The notes: generated by a model from the letters alone, not told the origin. A stretch of DNA of 64,000 bases from Curtobacterium sp. VKM Ac-1393 (GCF_015350995.1 NZ_JADKRW010000004.1:124001-188000); one strand, 5' to 3'. Positions 42,809 through 52,107 are shown, numbered from the stretch's first letter. A program made the numbers and translations.

Positions 42809-45800
42809 TCAGTCAGCGGGTACCTGCACGAGCCGCAGCGCCTGGTCGGCGTCGTTGAGCAGCGCACGACCCGGCACCCGGTCCTGCGTCACCAGGCTCT
42901 TCGACAGCTTCGTGCCGATCAGGTCGCCGTCGACGGTGCTGAGCGGCGCGAGCAGCATGCCGCGACGGGCCTTCTTCGCGTCGACCTGCCAGCCACGGAA
43001 CCCGCTCGCGACGCCCTCGACGTCGCCGGCGATGACGAGCCCGACCGAACGGCCACGGTCGGAGTCCATGATCGCCCGGAACACCGGTTCGGCCGGGGTC
43101 TCCTTGAGCGCCTCGGCGTCGTCGACGAGCACGAGCGTGAAGCCGTCCGACCCGGTGTCGATCGCGGCGGAGAGGCCCTCGGCGCCGATCCCGCCGTCGG
43201 TGACCACGGTCGCGCGCGGTGCGCCCTCGAGTGCCCGGAGCGGGGAGTCCCGCGGCGTGACGGCGACGACCGAGCCGCCGGCGGAGAGCACGTGCCGGGC
43301 CATCGCGACCAGGGCGGTGCTCTTGCCGGACCGCGGGCTGCCGGCGACGATGAACACCGGGGTGTCCTGCACGAAGTCGTGGGTGAAGAGCCGGAGCTCG
43401 TCGCCGCCGACACCGAGTGCGACCCGACCGACCGAGGCGTCCGCCGAGGGCAGGTACCGCACGGCGTCCTCGAACGTGATGGACCGCGGCAGCACGTCGA
43501 TCCGGAACGGCTTCGGCACGGTCGCCGGCACGTGTGCGCGGACCTCGTCGCCGATGCCACGGATCGCCGCCGCCTGGTCACGACCGCCGAGGCCACCGGG
43601 CAGCACGGCGACCTGGGTCTCCGTCGCGGTGGCGTTCCGGAAGCCGCGACCGGGCGGGATCGACTCCGGCAGCTTCTTGCCGTTGATGCCCTCGTAGTTG
43701 TAGTCGCCGCGGTCGGCCAGGGCGAGCAGCAACTTCCGCTCCACCTGGCTCGACATCCGCCCGGAGGTCAGCGTGCGGTCGCCGGAGACGATCAGGTGCA
43801 CGCCGACGCCGACGCCCTCGCGCAGCAGCGTCTGGACGGCGTCGTGCAGCGCACCGTTCTCGGCATCGGCCAGGGTCGCCATGAAGCTCTCCCACTGGTC
43901 CAGGAACACGACGACGTGCGGCAGCGGGGTGGTGTGCTCGTCGGACCGCTGCTCGGCGATGGACGAGTAGCCGCCGCTCGCGAAGGCAGCCTGCCGCTCC
44001 TGCACGGTGCGGAGCAGGATGCCGAGCAGCCGCGAGACCCGGTCGGGTTCGTGCCGCTGCACCACGGCACCGCAGTGCGGCAGGGCACCGAGCGCGAGCA
44101 AGGCGCCGTTGCCGCAGTCGATCCCGTACATGTGCACGTCGCCGACACCGAGCCGCAGGGCCATCGCACCGGCCAGGGTGCGGAGCGTCTGGCTGCGGCC
44201 GGAGCGCGGTGAACCGATGACGAACAGGTGCCCGTCGGCGTCGAGGTCGAACACTGCGGGGCGCTGCTGCTGGTCGGCGGGGTGGTCCTCGATGCCCCAG
44301 GCCACGGCGAGTGCCGGCAGGTCCGAGGTGCCGGCAGCGCCGGCGGCTTCGACGTCGTCGAGCCCGACGGCCGCGCCGAGCGGGGGGAGCCAGGGCTTTC
44401 GCTGCTCGGGGGTGCCGAGGGCACGGGTGGCGTCGCCGATCGACGCGACGAGGACGCTCAGGTCGGTGACCTCCACGTCGCTGGCGGCGGCCTCGACGGC
44501 TGCCGGGCGGGGGGCTGGTTCGCTGTACGAGGCGAAGGTGAGCTCGCGGACCAGGGCGGGCCGGGCCTCCTGGTCGTCCGTGCCGGGCCGGCGGCCGCCC
44601 ACCCGACCGGACTGGAAGGGCAACAACGAGGCTGCGCCGAGCCGCACGTACGCGCGACCGGGCGTGGTCTTCGCGATCCGCGCGGCGTCGTTGGCGCCGA
44701 TGACGTCCTGGCTCTCCGACTGGTCGGTGACGCGCAACGCGATCCGCAGGTTCGTGTTGGCACGGATCTCGGGGGAGACGACGCCGCCGGGGCGCTGCGT
44801 GGCGAGCACGAGGTGGATGCCGAGCGACCGACCACGCTGGGCGATGTTGACCAGGCCCTTGACGAAGTCGGGCAGCTCGCGGGCGAGCGAGGCGAACTCG
44901 TCGATCACGATGAGCAGCCGCGGCAGGCTCGGGATCGCGTCACCGGACGCAGCACGCTTGGCCTGCAGGTCCTGGTAGTCCTCGAGGTCCTTCGCGCCGA
45001 CCTCGGCGAGGGCGTGCTCGCGGGTGCGCAGTTCGGCGCCGAGTGACTCGAGCGCACGTTCCACCTGGTGCGTGTCGAGGTCGGTGACCATGCCGACCGT
45101 GTGCGGCAGGTCGACGCAGTCCTTGAACGCCGCACCGCCCTTGTAGTCGACGAGCACGAAGTTCATCTCGTCCGGCCGGTTCGCGACCGCGAGCGATGCG
45201 ACGATCGTCTGCAGCAGCTCGGACTTGCCCGAACCGGTCGTGCCGGCGACGAGTCCGTGCGGGCCGTCGTTCCGCAGGTCGATCGCGAACGGTCCGTCGA
45301 TCGAGGCACCGATCACGGCGGTCGTGCTGCGGCCGCCGAGCAGCCACCGGGCCTGCACGGCCTCGGACGTCGGCGGTTCGAGCTGCAGCACGTCGAGCAG
45401 CCGCGCCGACGACGGGATGGCACCGTCCTGCACGTCGGGGCTGGCGTCGACGATCGGCGACAGCGACCGGGCGACCCACTCGAGCCAGTCCTGGTCGACC
45501 AGGTCGGGTCGGGCGTCGTCGATGCGCTCGCTGCGCTGCTGGGTGACCCGGATCCGGTCGTCGCGGACGACGACCACGGCGTCGCACTCCTCGGGCAGGA
45601 GCCGCTCGTCCAGGTCGAGGCAGATGCTGAACACCCCGACCGACGGCCCCTCCTTCAGCACCTGCACGAGCGACGGCATCGCACGCAGGCGCCGCGCGCC
45701 GTCCATCACGACGACGATCTCGTCGGCCGGCGGGGTCTTCTTGCCGATGCCGGCTTCCTTGCGGGCGTCGATGACCGCCGCGAGCTCGGCGATGGCCCGC

Positions 45801-47230
45801 GCGGTCGTCGCCGCGTTCGAGGCGATGCTCGTCATCGGCTGGTCGGCGCCGTCGCGGCGGACGTGCGGCAGCCACGACATCCACTCCCACAGCGCGGTGC
45901 GGGTGGTGTCGGTGAGCAGCGTGAACGTGACGTCCTTCGGACTCTGCAACGTCGCGAGCTGCGCGACCACCCAGTTCGCCAGCCGGCGGGCGTCGTCGTC
46001 CGGGCCGGCGATGCCGATCACGCCACGCTCCGCCAGGCGGATCCGGACCGGCACGTCGGTCGCGTCCCACGCGACGGTCCGCTTGTGCGACAGCTGTTCC
46101 GGGTCCTCGATGGTCACCTCGGAGCGCTGCGTCGCCGTGCCGACGCGGACGAGCAGGTGGTCGGGATCCGTCCGGCGCCGCTCCCACAGGCGTGGCAGCG
46201 GCGTGACCGCCGTCTCGTAGACGGCAGCCGGGTCGGGGGCGCTCGCGATCCAGCGCGCACGTTCGGACTGGAGGCTCTCGGTCGCGTCCGCCTCGATGCG
46301 CGCCTTGGTGTCCTCGTACTCCACGATCCGCTGGCGGTACGTCTTCTTGCCCTGGCGGCGGCCCTGGAGGCCCGTGATGATCATCAGGATCGGTGACAGC
46401 AGGGCGATGAGCAGGTAGATCCAGCGACCGGTGGTCGACACGAACATCACGGCCATGCCCATCGGCGCCAGCGCCATCAAGAGGGGCAGCGCCCGCGCCG
46501 GGGGCTCGGTCGGCGGGGCGGGCAGCTGGTAGCGGGTGTGCTCGTCGGGCGGCAAGATGCGCGGCGGCCGGTTGTACTCGAGCGACATCCCGTCGTCGGC
46601 CAGGGACAGGTGGGCCCCACGGTCAGCTGCCCGACCGAAGCCGAGCAGCACCCCGCCGATCGCGAGCTGCGCGGTCTCCGGCCAGTCGGTCTCCTCGGTC
46701 ACGGGTTCGCCGTCGAGCACCGCCCCCGCGAAGCCGTTCGCCGGACGGACCTTCGCGCCGTCGGCGGTGACCGACACGAGCAGGGCCACCTCGGGCACGG
46801 TCTCGGCTCCGGTGGCCTCGGCCTCGACCTCGTCTGTGGTGCTCACCGGGATGCGCACCGTGGCGTTCGTGGCGGTACCGATCGTCACCGTGCCGGTGGT
46901 CACCCGCACGATGGTGCCGGCGTGCAGGCCCGAGACGATGCGGATCTCGGCGTCGGTCAACGGGCGGAGCGGCCGCGGCGGCACCTGTTCGAGGCTCCGG
47001 GCCACGACCACGCCCTCGCGCACACCGGACTCGGCGACCGTCGCGGCCAGGTCGAGCGGCTGCTCGCCGACGAAGTACGCCGGGGTGCGGCCAGAGGCCA
47101 CGACGTCCGTGGCGATGAGCCGTTCGGCCTCGGCGACGAGCTCGCCGACCGCACGGGTGTCGTCGCCGTCGACGTAGACGTTGGCGGTCTGGCCACTCTC
47201 TCGGTCGACCATCGTGAACGTGAAGGTCAT
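42809..47230 (-). CDS. Type VII secretion FtsK/SpoIIIE ATPase (EccC/EssC-like)
   Basis: 1473 residues, single-chain like EssC. N-terminal ubiquitin-like/FHA-like region (MTFTFTMVDRESGQTANVYV, EIRIVSGLHAGTIVRVTTGT), two membrane helices near residues 250-285 (ALPLLMALAPMGMAVMFV, IYLLIALLSPILMIITG), then three ATPase domains: Walker A GTTGSGKSEL near 660, GSPRSGRSQT near 1005 (Lys to Arg) and GSPRSGKSTA near 1300. It drives export of WXG-type substrates. ATG 47230 has GGGGGA upstream. Divergent from the WXG100 genes. No eccB, eccD, eccE or mycP is in the window. Confidence 0.93.
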   Translation of the reverse strand: MTFTFTMVDRESGQTANVYVDGDDTRAVGELVAEAERLIATDVVASGRTPAYFVGEQPLDLAATVAESGVREGVVVARSLEQVPPRPLRPLTDAEIRIVSGLHAGTIVRVTTGTVTIGTATNATVRIPVSTTDEVEAEATGAETVPEVALLVSVTADGAKVRPANGFAGAVLDGEPVTEETDWPETAQLAIGGVLLGFGRAADRGAHLSLADDGMSLEYNRPPRILPPDEHTRYQLPAPPTEPPARALPLLMALAPMGMAVMFVSTTGRWIYLLIALLSPILMIITGLQGRRQGKKTYRQRIVEYEDTKARIEADATESLQSERARWIASAPDPAAVYETAVTPLPRLWERRRTDPDHLLVRVGTATQRSEVTIEDPEQLSHKRTVAWDATDVPVRIRLAERGVIGIAGPDDDARRLANWVVAQLATLQSPKDVTFTLLTDTTRTALWEWMSWLPHVRRDGADQPMTSIASNAATTARAIAELAAVIDARKEAGIGKKTPPADEIVVVMDGARRLRAMPSLVQVLKEGPSVGVFSICLDLDERLLPEECDAVVVVRDDRIRVTQQRSERIDDARPDLVDQDWLEWVARSLSPIVDASPDVQDGAIPSSARLLDVLQLEPPTSEAVQARWLLGGRSTTAVIGASIDGPFAIDLRNDGPHGLVAGTTGSGKSELLQTIVASLAVANRPDEMNFVLVDYKGGAAFKDCVDLPHTVGMVTDLDTHQVERALESLGAELRTREHALAEVGAKDLEDYQDLQAKRAASGDAIPSLPRLLIVIDEFASLARELPDFVKGLVNIAQRGRSLGIHLVLATQRPGGVVSPEIRANTNLRIALRVTDQSESQDVIGANDAARIAKTTPGRAYVRLGAASLLPFQSGRVGGRRPGTDDQEARPALVRELTFASYSEPAPRPAAVEAAASDVEVTDLSVLVASIGDATRALGTPEQRKPWLPPLGAAVGLDDVEAAGAAGTSDLPALAVAWGIEDHPADQQQRPAVFDLDADGHLFVIGSPRSGRSQTLRTLAGAMALRLGVGDVHMYGIDCGNGALLALGALPHCGAVVQRHEPDRVSRLLGILLRTVQERQAAFASGGYSSIAEQRSDEHTTPLPHVVVFLDQWESFMATLADAENGALHDAVQTLLREGVGVGVHLIVSGDRTLTSGRMSSQVERKLLLALADRGDYNYEGINGKKLPESIPPGRGFRNATATETQVAVLPGGLGGRDQAAAIRGIGDEVRAHVPATVPKPFRIDVLPRSITFEDAVRYLPSADASVGRVALGVGGDELRLFTHDFVQDTPVFIVAGSPRSGKSTALVAMARHVLSAGGSVVAVTPRDSPLRALEGAPRATVVTDGGIGAEGLSAAIDTGSDGFTLVLVDDAEALKETPAEPVFRAIMDSDRGRSVGLVIAGDVEGVASGFRGWQVDAKKARRGMLLAPLSTVDGDLIGTKLSKSLVTQDRVPGRALLNDADQALRLVQVPAD

Positions 47231-47246
47231 GGCATCCCCCGTAGCA

Positions 47247-47277
47247 TTGACTACATGTCGCAGGACGATGGTAGTGT
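47247..47277 (+). promoter_or_regulatory. Putative promoter of the WXG100 operon
   Basis: TTGACT (47247-47252), 19-nt spacer, TAGTGT (47272-47277), in the divergent region with the EccC gene. The spacer is longer than usual, so it is only a candidate. Confidence 0.4.
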
Positions 47278-47337
47278 CCCCTGCAACACGCCCCGTTGGG
47301 GGGACATGACGAAACTCCGGGGAAAGGGAGTCACACC

Positions 47338-47634
47338 GTGGCGAACATCAACGTCTCGTACGCAGACCTCGAGGCAGCGGCCTCCGACCTCAAGGCGGGT
47401 CAGGCGGACATCGAAGACCGTCTCTCCGCCCTGCAGCGCAAGATCCAGCAGCTCATCTCCGACGGCTACGTCACCGACAAGTCGTCCGTCGCGTTCGGTG
47501 AGTCCTACGACGAGTTCAACCGTGGTGTGACCCAGACCGTGCAGGGCCTCGAGGGCCTGTCGACGTTCCTGTCGAAGGCGTCGCAGACCCTGTCCGAGAC
47601 GGACGAGTCGCTCGCTTCCGGCCTCAAGGGCTGA
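47338..47634 (+). CDS. WXG100-family small secreted protein
   Basis: 98 residues, two long helices. MANINVSYADLEAAASDLKA, a turn at SDGYVTDKSSVAFGESYDEF, then GVTQTVQGLEGLSTFLSKAS. The central turn has AFG in place of WXG, but length, helix pattern and place next to EccC fit the EsxA class. The start is GTG 47338 with GGGAAAGGGAG upstream. Expected cytoplasmic until exported by the EccC machine. Confidence 0.82.
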   Translation: MANINVSYADLEAAASDLKAGQADIEDRLSALQRKIQQLISDGYVTDKSSVAFGESYDEFNRGVTQTVQGLEGLSTFLSKASQTLSETDESLASGLKG

Positions 47635-47643
47635 CACCGCTGA

Positions 47644-47681
47644 CGACCCCGTGTCCCGCGATCGCGTGGGGCACGGGGTCG
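47644..47681 (+). terminator. Hairpin between the two small WXG-type genes
   Basis: CGACCCCGTG (47644-47653) pairs with 47672-47681. It lies just after the first WXG100 gene and could give partial termination, keeping that product more abundant than the effector. Confidence 0.5.
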
Positions 47682-47734
47682 ACGCGGTTCCGGTGGTGGT
47701 GACTGCCGGTTCGTGATCGGGGAGGGATTGTTCC

Positions 47735-48064
47735 GTGGCTTCGAGACTGCTCGTTGACCTGATGGGGCTCGGGGAGCTCCAGACCGACCTGTCGACCGTG
47801 CACAGCACGCTCGAACAGGCGCACAAGCGCGTCGACGCGTCCGACGACGAGATCGGGTCGGGCACCGTGCAGGACGCCCTGCACGACTTCGACCACCGCT
47901 GGGGCGACAAGCGCGACAAGATCAGCGACTCGACGAAGGCCCTGGCGGACATGCTCAGCGCGTCCGTCGAGACCTACACCGAGACCGACGAGCAGCTCGC
48001 ACAGGCGCTGCAGGTCAACGACGAGAACGGCGGCGGCGGACCCGCTGCCTCGAGGGCGGAGTAG
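47735..48064 (+). CDS. Second small helical WXG-like protein
   Basis: 109 residues. GELQTDLSTVHSTLEQAHKR, then DALHDFDHRWGDKRDKISDS: an RWGDK turn that matches the WXG pattern and two helices, followed by a Gly-rich tail. Probably an EsxA partner, or the small chaperone-like protein of an LXG-type effector as in firmicute type VII operons. GTG 47735 with GGGAGGG upstream. The effector starts 2 nt after its stop. Confidence 0.75.
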   Translation: MASRLLVDLMGLGELQTDLSTVHSTLEQAHKRVDASDDEIGSGTVQDALHDFDHRWGDKRDKISDSTKALADMLSASVETYTETDEQLAQALQVNDENGGGGPAASRAE

Positions 48065-48066
48065 TC

Positions 48067-49953
48067 ATGGGGCGGCCGTCGGGGTGGGACGTCGTCGATC
48101 AGGGTGATGACCCGGTCAAGGGTGATCCGTCGACGTTGCGGATGATGTCGCGGGAGTACCAGCGCATCTCCGACGCCGCCGATGACGCCTCGACCCGGCT
48201 GAAGTCCGTCAAGGGGTCCGGGTGGCTGACCGACTGGGAGGGTGAAGCCGCCGACGTGTTCGTCGACGCGATCGAGGACACCCCGTCGGACCTGACCAAG
48301 CTCGTCGACTCGTACGAACTCGCCGCGACGGCCCTGTCGGGGTGGGCGGACACGGTCGATGACACCCAGTACCGGGCTGACGGTGCGCTCGCGGACGCGA
48401 AGGACGCCTCCGGGGACCTCGCCGCGGCGCAGGACCGGCTCTCCGACGCGCAGTCGACGTTGTCGCACTACCAGTCAGCGTCGAAGGACCTGTCGAAGGT
48501 CGCGGACGAGTACCCGGCGGGTTCCGACGTGCCGGACGGGGTGGACGTGCCGACGCCGGCGCAGTTGCGGGCGGCGTCCGACAACGCCTCCGTCGCGCAG
48601 GGGTCCGTGTCATCGGCGCAGGGCGACATCGCGGCAGCGCAGTCGCGGATCGACGCGGCGAAGCGACTCGTGGCGGACGCGAAGGGTGACTGGCAGGACG
48701 CGGAGCAGCGGACCGCGACGAAGATCGGTGAAGCGGCCGACGCGGGGCTCGGGAAGCAGTCCACGTGGGACAAGATCTTCGGATCCGAGGCGTGGGAGAC
48801 CATCGTGTCGGTCGCGAAGGTCGTCGTCGCGGTGGGCGGCATCATCGTCATGATCATCGGCGGGCCACTCGCCTGGATCGTGCTCGGCGCAGCCCTGCTC
48901 GTACTCGCGGACACCCTGTACAAGATGTCGAAGGGCACCGCCGACGGGTGGGACCTCGCTTTCGCGCTGCTCGACTGCATCCCGGGGATGAAGGGGATCA
49001 CCACCGCGGCGAAGATCGGCGAGGAGTTCGCGAAGGGCGCCTCGCTCGCTGCCAAGTTCAGCTCGGCCGGTCGACACGTCGCCTCGGAGAGCCGACAGCT
49101 GTTCGCGCCGGGTCTGCACCTCGTCAACAACCTGCGCCACGGTGCAGCCCTCCGCTCGGTCGAGTCGCTCCGCGCCCTCGCCGTGCACGGCGGTTCCGCG
49201 GCGGTCGGTGCACTCCGACGTCCGGGCGACGGCTTCATCGCCTCGGTCCGGTCGATGCCGGAGATCGCGAACAAGGCCACGCAGGCGTACTGGGACAACG
49301 GCGGGTCCTCCCTCGCCGAGCTCGCGCGGCACTGGCAAGGTGGCAAGGGCGGCTTCCAGAGCGGCTACCTTGGTGTCGACCGCTGGGCGAACGGCGACGC
49401 CGACTCGCTCGTCGGGCAGACGCTCCAGATCAGCGGACCGGGCCACGGCAACTTCTACGTCCCCGACGGCACCATGCACGCCGGCGGCAGCGCCTCGAAC
49501 TACAGCGAGTCCGTGCAGGTGGGCGTTCAGTCCCACGCCGGTCACGACGGCGTCCCGGCAGGAGCTTCGACGCACCCCGACTACCGCAACACCGGCGACA
49601 GCTACCTGGTGAACCAACCGCTGCCGCACGCCGAGGGCACCGCGCAGGCGAACACCCAGTTCGGCGGTGGCGGGCAGCACCAGCTCTTCACGGACAAGTC
49701 GACGAGCGACCTGGTGAACACCGGCGTGCTCAGCCCGGTCGACCAGGCGGGGAACGTCGTCCCCGACGGGATGAACCAGGTGCTGATGGACCCGGCCACG
49801 CGGAGTCCACAGCCGGGGGTCCTCACGACGAACCAGTACGCGAACGCGCTGCACGACCTCGGCTCGCGCGGACCGGCCGTCGCGGCGGGCATCGTGACGG
49901 CGCCGTGGGACATCAGCGAGGCGACGCAGTCCGTCCAGGACCGACTGCGGTGA
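48067..49953 (+). CDS. Type VII secreted polymorphic toxin with TNT-like C-terminus
   Basis: 628 residues. N-terminal WXG100-like domain with DWEGEAADVF (W57-x-G59), a long coiled coil (about 100-225), a hydrophobic hairpin (VVAVGGIIVMIIGGPLAWIV, about 258-285), a pretoxin-like LLDCIPGMKGITTAAKIGEE and a C-terminal domain from about 430. The last part has FYVPDG, VNQPLPHAEGTAQAN, then TQFGGGGQHQL (Q537) and SDLVNTGVLSPV, resembling the TNT domain (GQPGGGxQ, then DLIxxGxL), an NAD+ glycohydrolase. TNT assignment is by motif. The gene's stop overlaps the next start (GTGA). Confidence 0.7.
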   Translation: MGRPSGWDVVDQGDDPVKGDPSTLRMMSREYQRISDAADDASTRLKSVKGSGWLTDWEGEAADVFVDAIEDTPSDLTKLVDSYELAATALSGWADTVDDTQYRADGALADAKDASGDLAAAQDRLSDAQSTLSHYQSASKDLSKVADEYPAGSDVPDGVDVPTPAQLRAASDNASVAQGSVSSAQGDIAAAQSRIDAAKRLVADAKGDWQDAEQRTATKIGEAADAGLGKQSTWDKIFGSEAWETIVSVAKVVVAVGGIIVMIIGGPLAWIVLGAALLVLADTLYKMSKGTADGWDLAFALLDCIPGMKGITTAAKIGEEFAKGASLAAKFSSAGRHVASESRQLFAPGLHLVNNLRHGAALRSVESLRALAVHGGSAAVGALRRPGDGFIASVRSMPEIANKATQAYWDNGGSSLAELARHWQGGKGGFQSGYLGVDRWANGDADSLVGQTLQISGPGHGNFYVPDGTMHAGGSASNYSESVQVGVQSHAGHDGVPAGASTHPDYRNTGDSYLVNQPLPHAEGTAQANTQFGGGGQHQLFTDKSTSDLVNTGVLSPVDQAGNVVPDGMNQVLMDPATRSPQPGVLTTNQYANALHDLGSRGPAVAAGIVTAPWDISEATQSVQDRLR

Positions 49954-50813
49954 CCCGCAGCGGCGTCACCCGGGCGGGTCACGAGCTCCTGGACCGTTCA
50001 CCATCCTGGAACGCCCTGCCCGAGCGCGCCGCGGACGGCCGGTGGACCATCACCGACACCGTCGACCCACTGTGGCCGGAGTACGGCGCGAGCCTGCGAC
50101 TGCTCAACGCCCTGTCGGCCGATGGCCACGAGGTCGAGGACCTCGACGGCACGCTGTTCGAACGCGGGCGACAGGTCGTCGTCCCGCGCGCGGCGCTCGT
50201 CCACACGACTTCCGCACCCGCGGTCCTCGAGTCGGTGGCCCTGCCGGACTCGTTCCACGTCGCATCGTTCGCCGTCGACGGTCGGACCGACGCGAACATC
50301 GAGGACGGCTGGCGGAACGAGTACGAAGCGCGCCGCTTCCGCACGACGTTGAGCCCGGACCGAGCAGCAATCGACCGCCACGAACCCGGGGTGGTGCCGA
50401 CGACGGTGTCCCGCATCGAGAAGACCGTGGAACCCCTGCCGGCCGATGCCCGCGGAACGTACACCGTGCCGTCGACCGGCCCGTACGAACAGGGTTGGGG
50501 CAGACTCGCTCCGATCGTCCGCACGATCGGCGATCTCGGGTACGACGTGCGTCCCGACCTCGGCGCGTACACCACGCTGTCCGGCGTCGTCCGCCCGACG
50601 TGGGGCACCGAGATCCGCGGAGCCGACGACTGGGCAGGACTGCTCGCCCGGTTCGTGTTCCCGCAGGGCGTCCAGTCAGAGGTACTCTCCGACGGGTACG
50701 CGATCATCCGCGACATCCCCCATCCCGGCGACCCGCTGCACCCGACGTTCGCGCTCGTGTTCACACCCCCGTCGGCGGCACGACCGAACCTGTTCGCGAG
50801 GATCTTCTCCTGA
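49950..50813 (+). CDS. Unknown, candidate immunity protein of the effector
   Basis: 287 residues, no signal or membrane segment. Opens GVTRAGHELLDRSPSWNALP and contains YEQGWGRLAPIVRTIGDLGY and DPLHPTFALVFTPPSAARPN. Rich in Trp, Pro and Gly. No family recognised. GTG 49950 overlaps the effector stop (GTGA), and its own stop overlaps the next ATG (TGATG). A gene directly coupled after a polymorphic toxin is usually its immunity protein or chaperone; this is inference. Confidence 0.6.
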   Translation: MTRSGVTRAGHELLDRSPSWNALPERAADGRWTITDTVDPLWPEYGASLRLLNALSADGHEVEDLDGTLFERGRQVVVPRAALVHTTSAPAVLESVALPDSFHVASFAVDGRTDANIEDGWRNEYEARRFRTTLSPDRAAIDRHEPGVVPTTVSRIEKTVEPLPADARGTYTVPSTGPYEQGWGRLAPIVRTIGDLGYDVRPDLGAYTTLSGVVRPTWGTEIRGADDWAGLLARFVFPQGVQSEVLSDGYAIIRDIPHPGDPLHPTFALVFTPPSAARPNLFARIFS

Positions 50814-51493
50814 TGAGCACCACCACGAACCTCACCTCCGCACAGCGACGCGCCCTGATGGTGCGCTCGCGGTTCGCGTACGCAGCTGCTGAGGTCGTCG
50901 CGCTCCGACACGACGAGCAGGGAATCCCACTCGGCGTCGTCAGCCCCGAGGGCATCCCCCTCGCGCTGGCCTTCACCGATCCTGCAGCGGCCGTCGCCCG
51001 CATCCCGGCCGGGGTCGCCGCGACGCCGCTGTCACTGCCGATGTCACGTCTGGTCGCCGGTCTGCCAGCTGACTGGGGTCTCGTGCTCGACATCGACCAG
51101 CCCTACCCGCAGGTCGTGCAGCCCGACGAGAAGCAGACGGTCATCGCCGCGGGTGGTCCGTTCCCCGACGGAGCCGAGGTCACGCTCCGCCCGGCACCGT
51201 CCGCGTCCCAGGGGTTCTCCGACGCGCTCGCCGAACGAGCCCCGCTCACGCCTGGCGTGGTCCGCGTGTGGCTGTTCCGCCACGGCGTCGACATCGTGCC
51301 CGAGGACCTGATGGTCGTGGTGGCGACGGCGGACCGTGACGCCGCGTTCGCCTTCTCCGAGATCGTGCTCGAGGTCGCACGCGCGCACGACGTGCCGGTG
51401 CCGGTCCTCACCGCCTGGATCGACGAGCTCCCCGTCGAGCACGCCACGTGGGTGCGTCAGCAGCCGCCGCTCGCGCACGTCGAACGGCACTGA
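50813..51493 (+). CDS. SseB-like domain protein
   Basis: 226 residues. The N-terminal half fits the SseB family: GVVSPEGIPLALAFTDPAAA, MSRLVAGLPADWGLVLDIDQ and PQVVQPDEKQTVI. The C-terminal half (DAAFAFSEIVLEVARAHDVP) also resembles SseB C-terminal domains. SseB-type proteins occur beside type III and VII secreted toxins, where their role is not settled. Overlaps the previous gene by one base. Confidence 0.6.
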   Translation: MSTTTNLTSAQRRALMVRSRFAYAAAEVVALRHDEQGIPLGVVSPEGIPLALAFTDPAAAVARIPAGVAATPLSLPMSRLVAGLPADWGLVLDIDQPYPQVVQPDEKQTVIAAGGPFPDGAEVTLRPAPSASQGFSDALAERAPLTPGVVRVWLFRHGVDIVPEDLMVVVATADRDAAFAFSEIVLEVARAHDVPVPVLTAWIDELPVEHATWVRQQPPLAHVERH

Positions 51494-51498
51494 GCCCG

Positions 51499-52089
51499 AT
51501 GCACCGTGGACACCCGGCGGTCCTGGTCCAGCGGGTCGGCATCCCGGTCGAACTGCACGTGGTCGTCGACTCGCGCGGCCGGCCGGAACGGGAGCAGGCC
51601 GACCGCGGTGCCGCGGTGCAGTGGGCCTACAGCGATCCGATCGACCGTCCGACCGACTTCGGTGCCGGGACGCAGTGCATCTCCAGCGACACGCTCCGCC
51701 AGCGCGAGGCCACGGGCTCGGTACGGTTCGTCATCGACCCGGCGGGCCCGTCCCGCGCCGGTACGGAGTTCCTCCCACTGCCTCGGCCGCCGGCGTTCGC
51801 CACGCTCCGATCGGTGACGTCGACGCCGCTCGGGACGGCCGCGGGTCTCTGGGCCGCCATCACCGCCGACACCGTCGCGCTCGGTCGGGCGTTCATGCTC
51901 CGTTCGGGCCGGTGGTCGCTCCCTGTGGTGCTGGCCCGAGACGTCCGGGCAACGGCAGCGGCGATCAGACACGCCCTCGGCGATCGCCCGCACCCGGCGA
52001 TCTTCGTGGTGGAACGTCCCGGAGGGCTGCCGCGTCCGTGGCGGGCCGGAGCCCAGGCAGCGATCGAGCCTGCATTCTTGTCACACTGA
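51499..52089 (+). CDS. Unknown protein in the effector operon
   Basis: 196 residues, soluble. Begins MHRGHPAVLVQRVGIPVELH and includes RFVIDPAGPSRAGTEFLPLP. No recognised family. ATG 51499 lies 5 nt after the SseB-like gene stop. Last gene of the type VII operon; its stop lies inside a palindrome of the NAD operon promoter. Confidence 0.55.
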   Translation: MHRGHPAVLVQRVGIPVELHVVVDSRGRPEREQADRGAAVQWAYSDPIDRPTDFGAGTQCISSDTLRQREATGSVRFVIDPAGPSRAGTEFLPLPRPPAFATLRSVTSTPLGTAAGLWAAITADTVALGRAFMLRSGRWSLPVVLARDVRATAAAIRHALGDRPHPAIFVVERPGGLPRPWRAGAQAAIEPAFLSH

Positions 52090-52107
52090 CAAATACCGTG
52101 GTACGGT
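52078..52107 (+). promoter_or_regulatory. NAD salvage operon promoter with two palindromes
   Basis: TTGTCA (52078-52083), 18-nt spacer and TACGGT (52102-52107), six nt before the ATG at 52114, so the mRNA is probably leaderless. The -35 lies in a perfect palindrome TTGTCA-CAC-TGACAA (52078-52092). A second one, ACCGT-GGT-ACGGT (52094-52106), covers the spacer and -10. Either could bind the NrtR-type regulator of the operon. Confidence 0.65.

Noticed and set aside
47735-48064. Classical toxin-antitoxin pair with the next gene
   Set aside because: The WXG-type helices and EccC context explain the pair as type VII secretion components.
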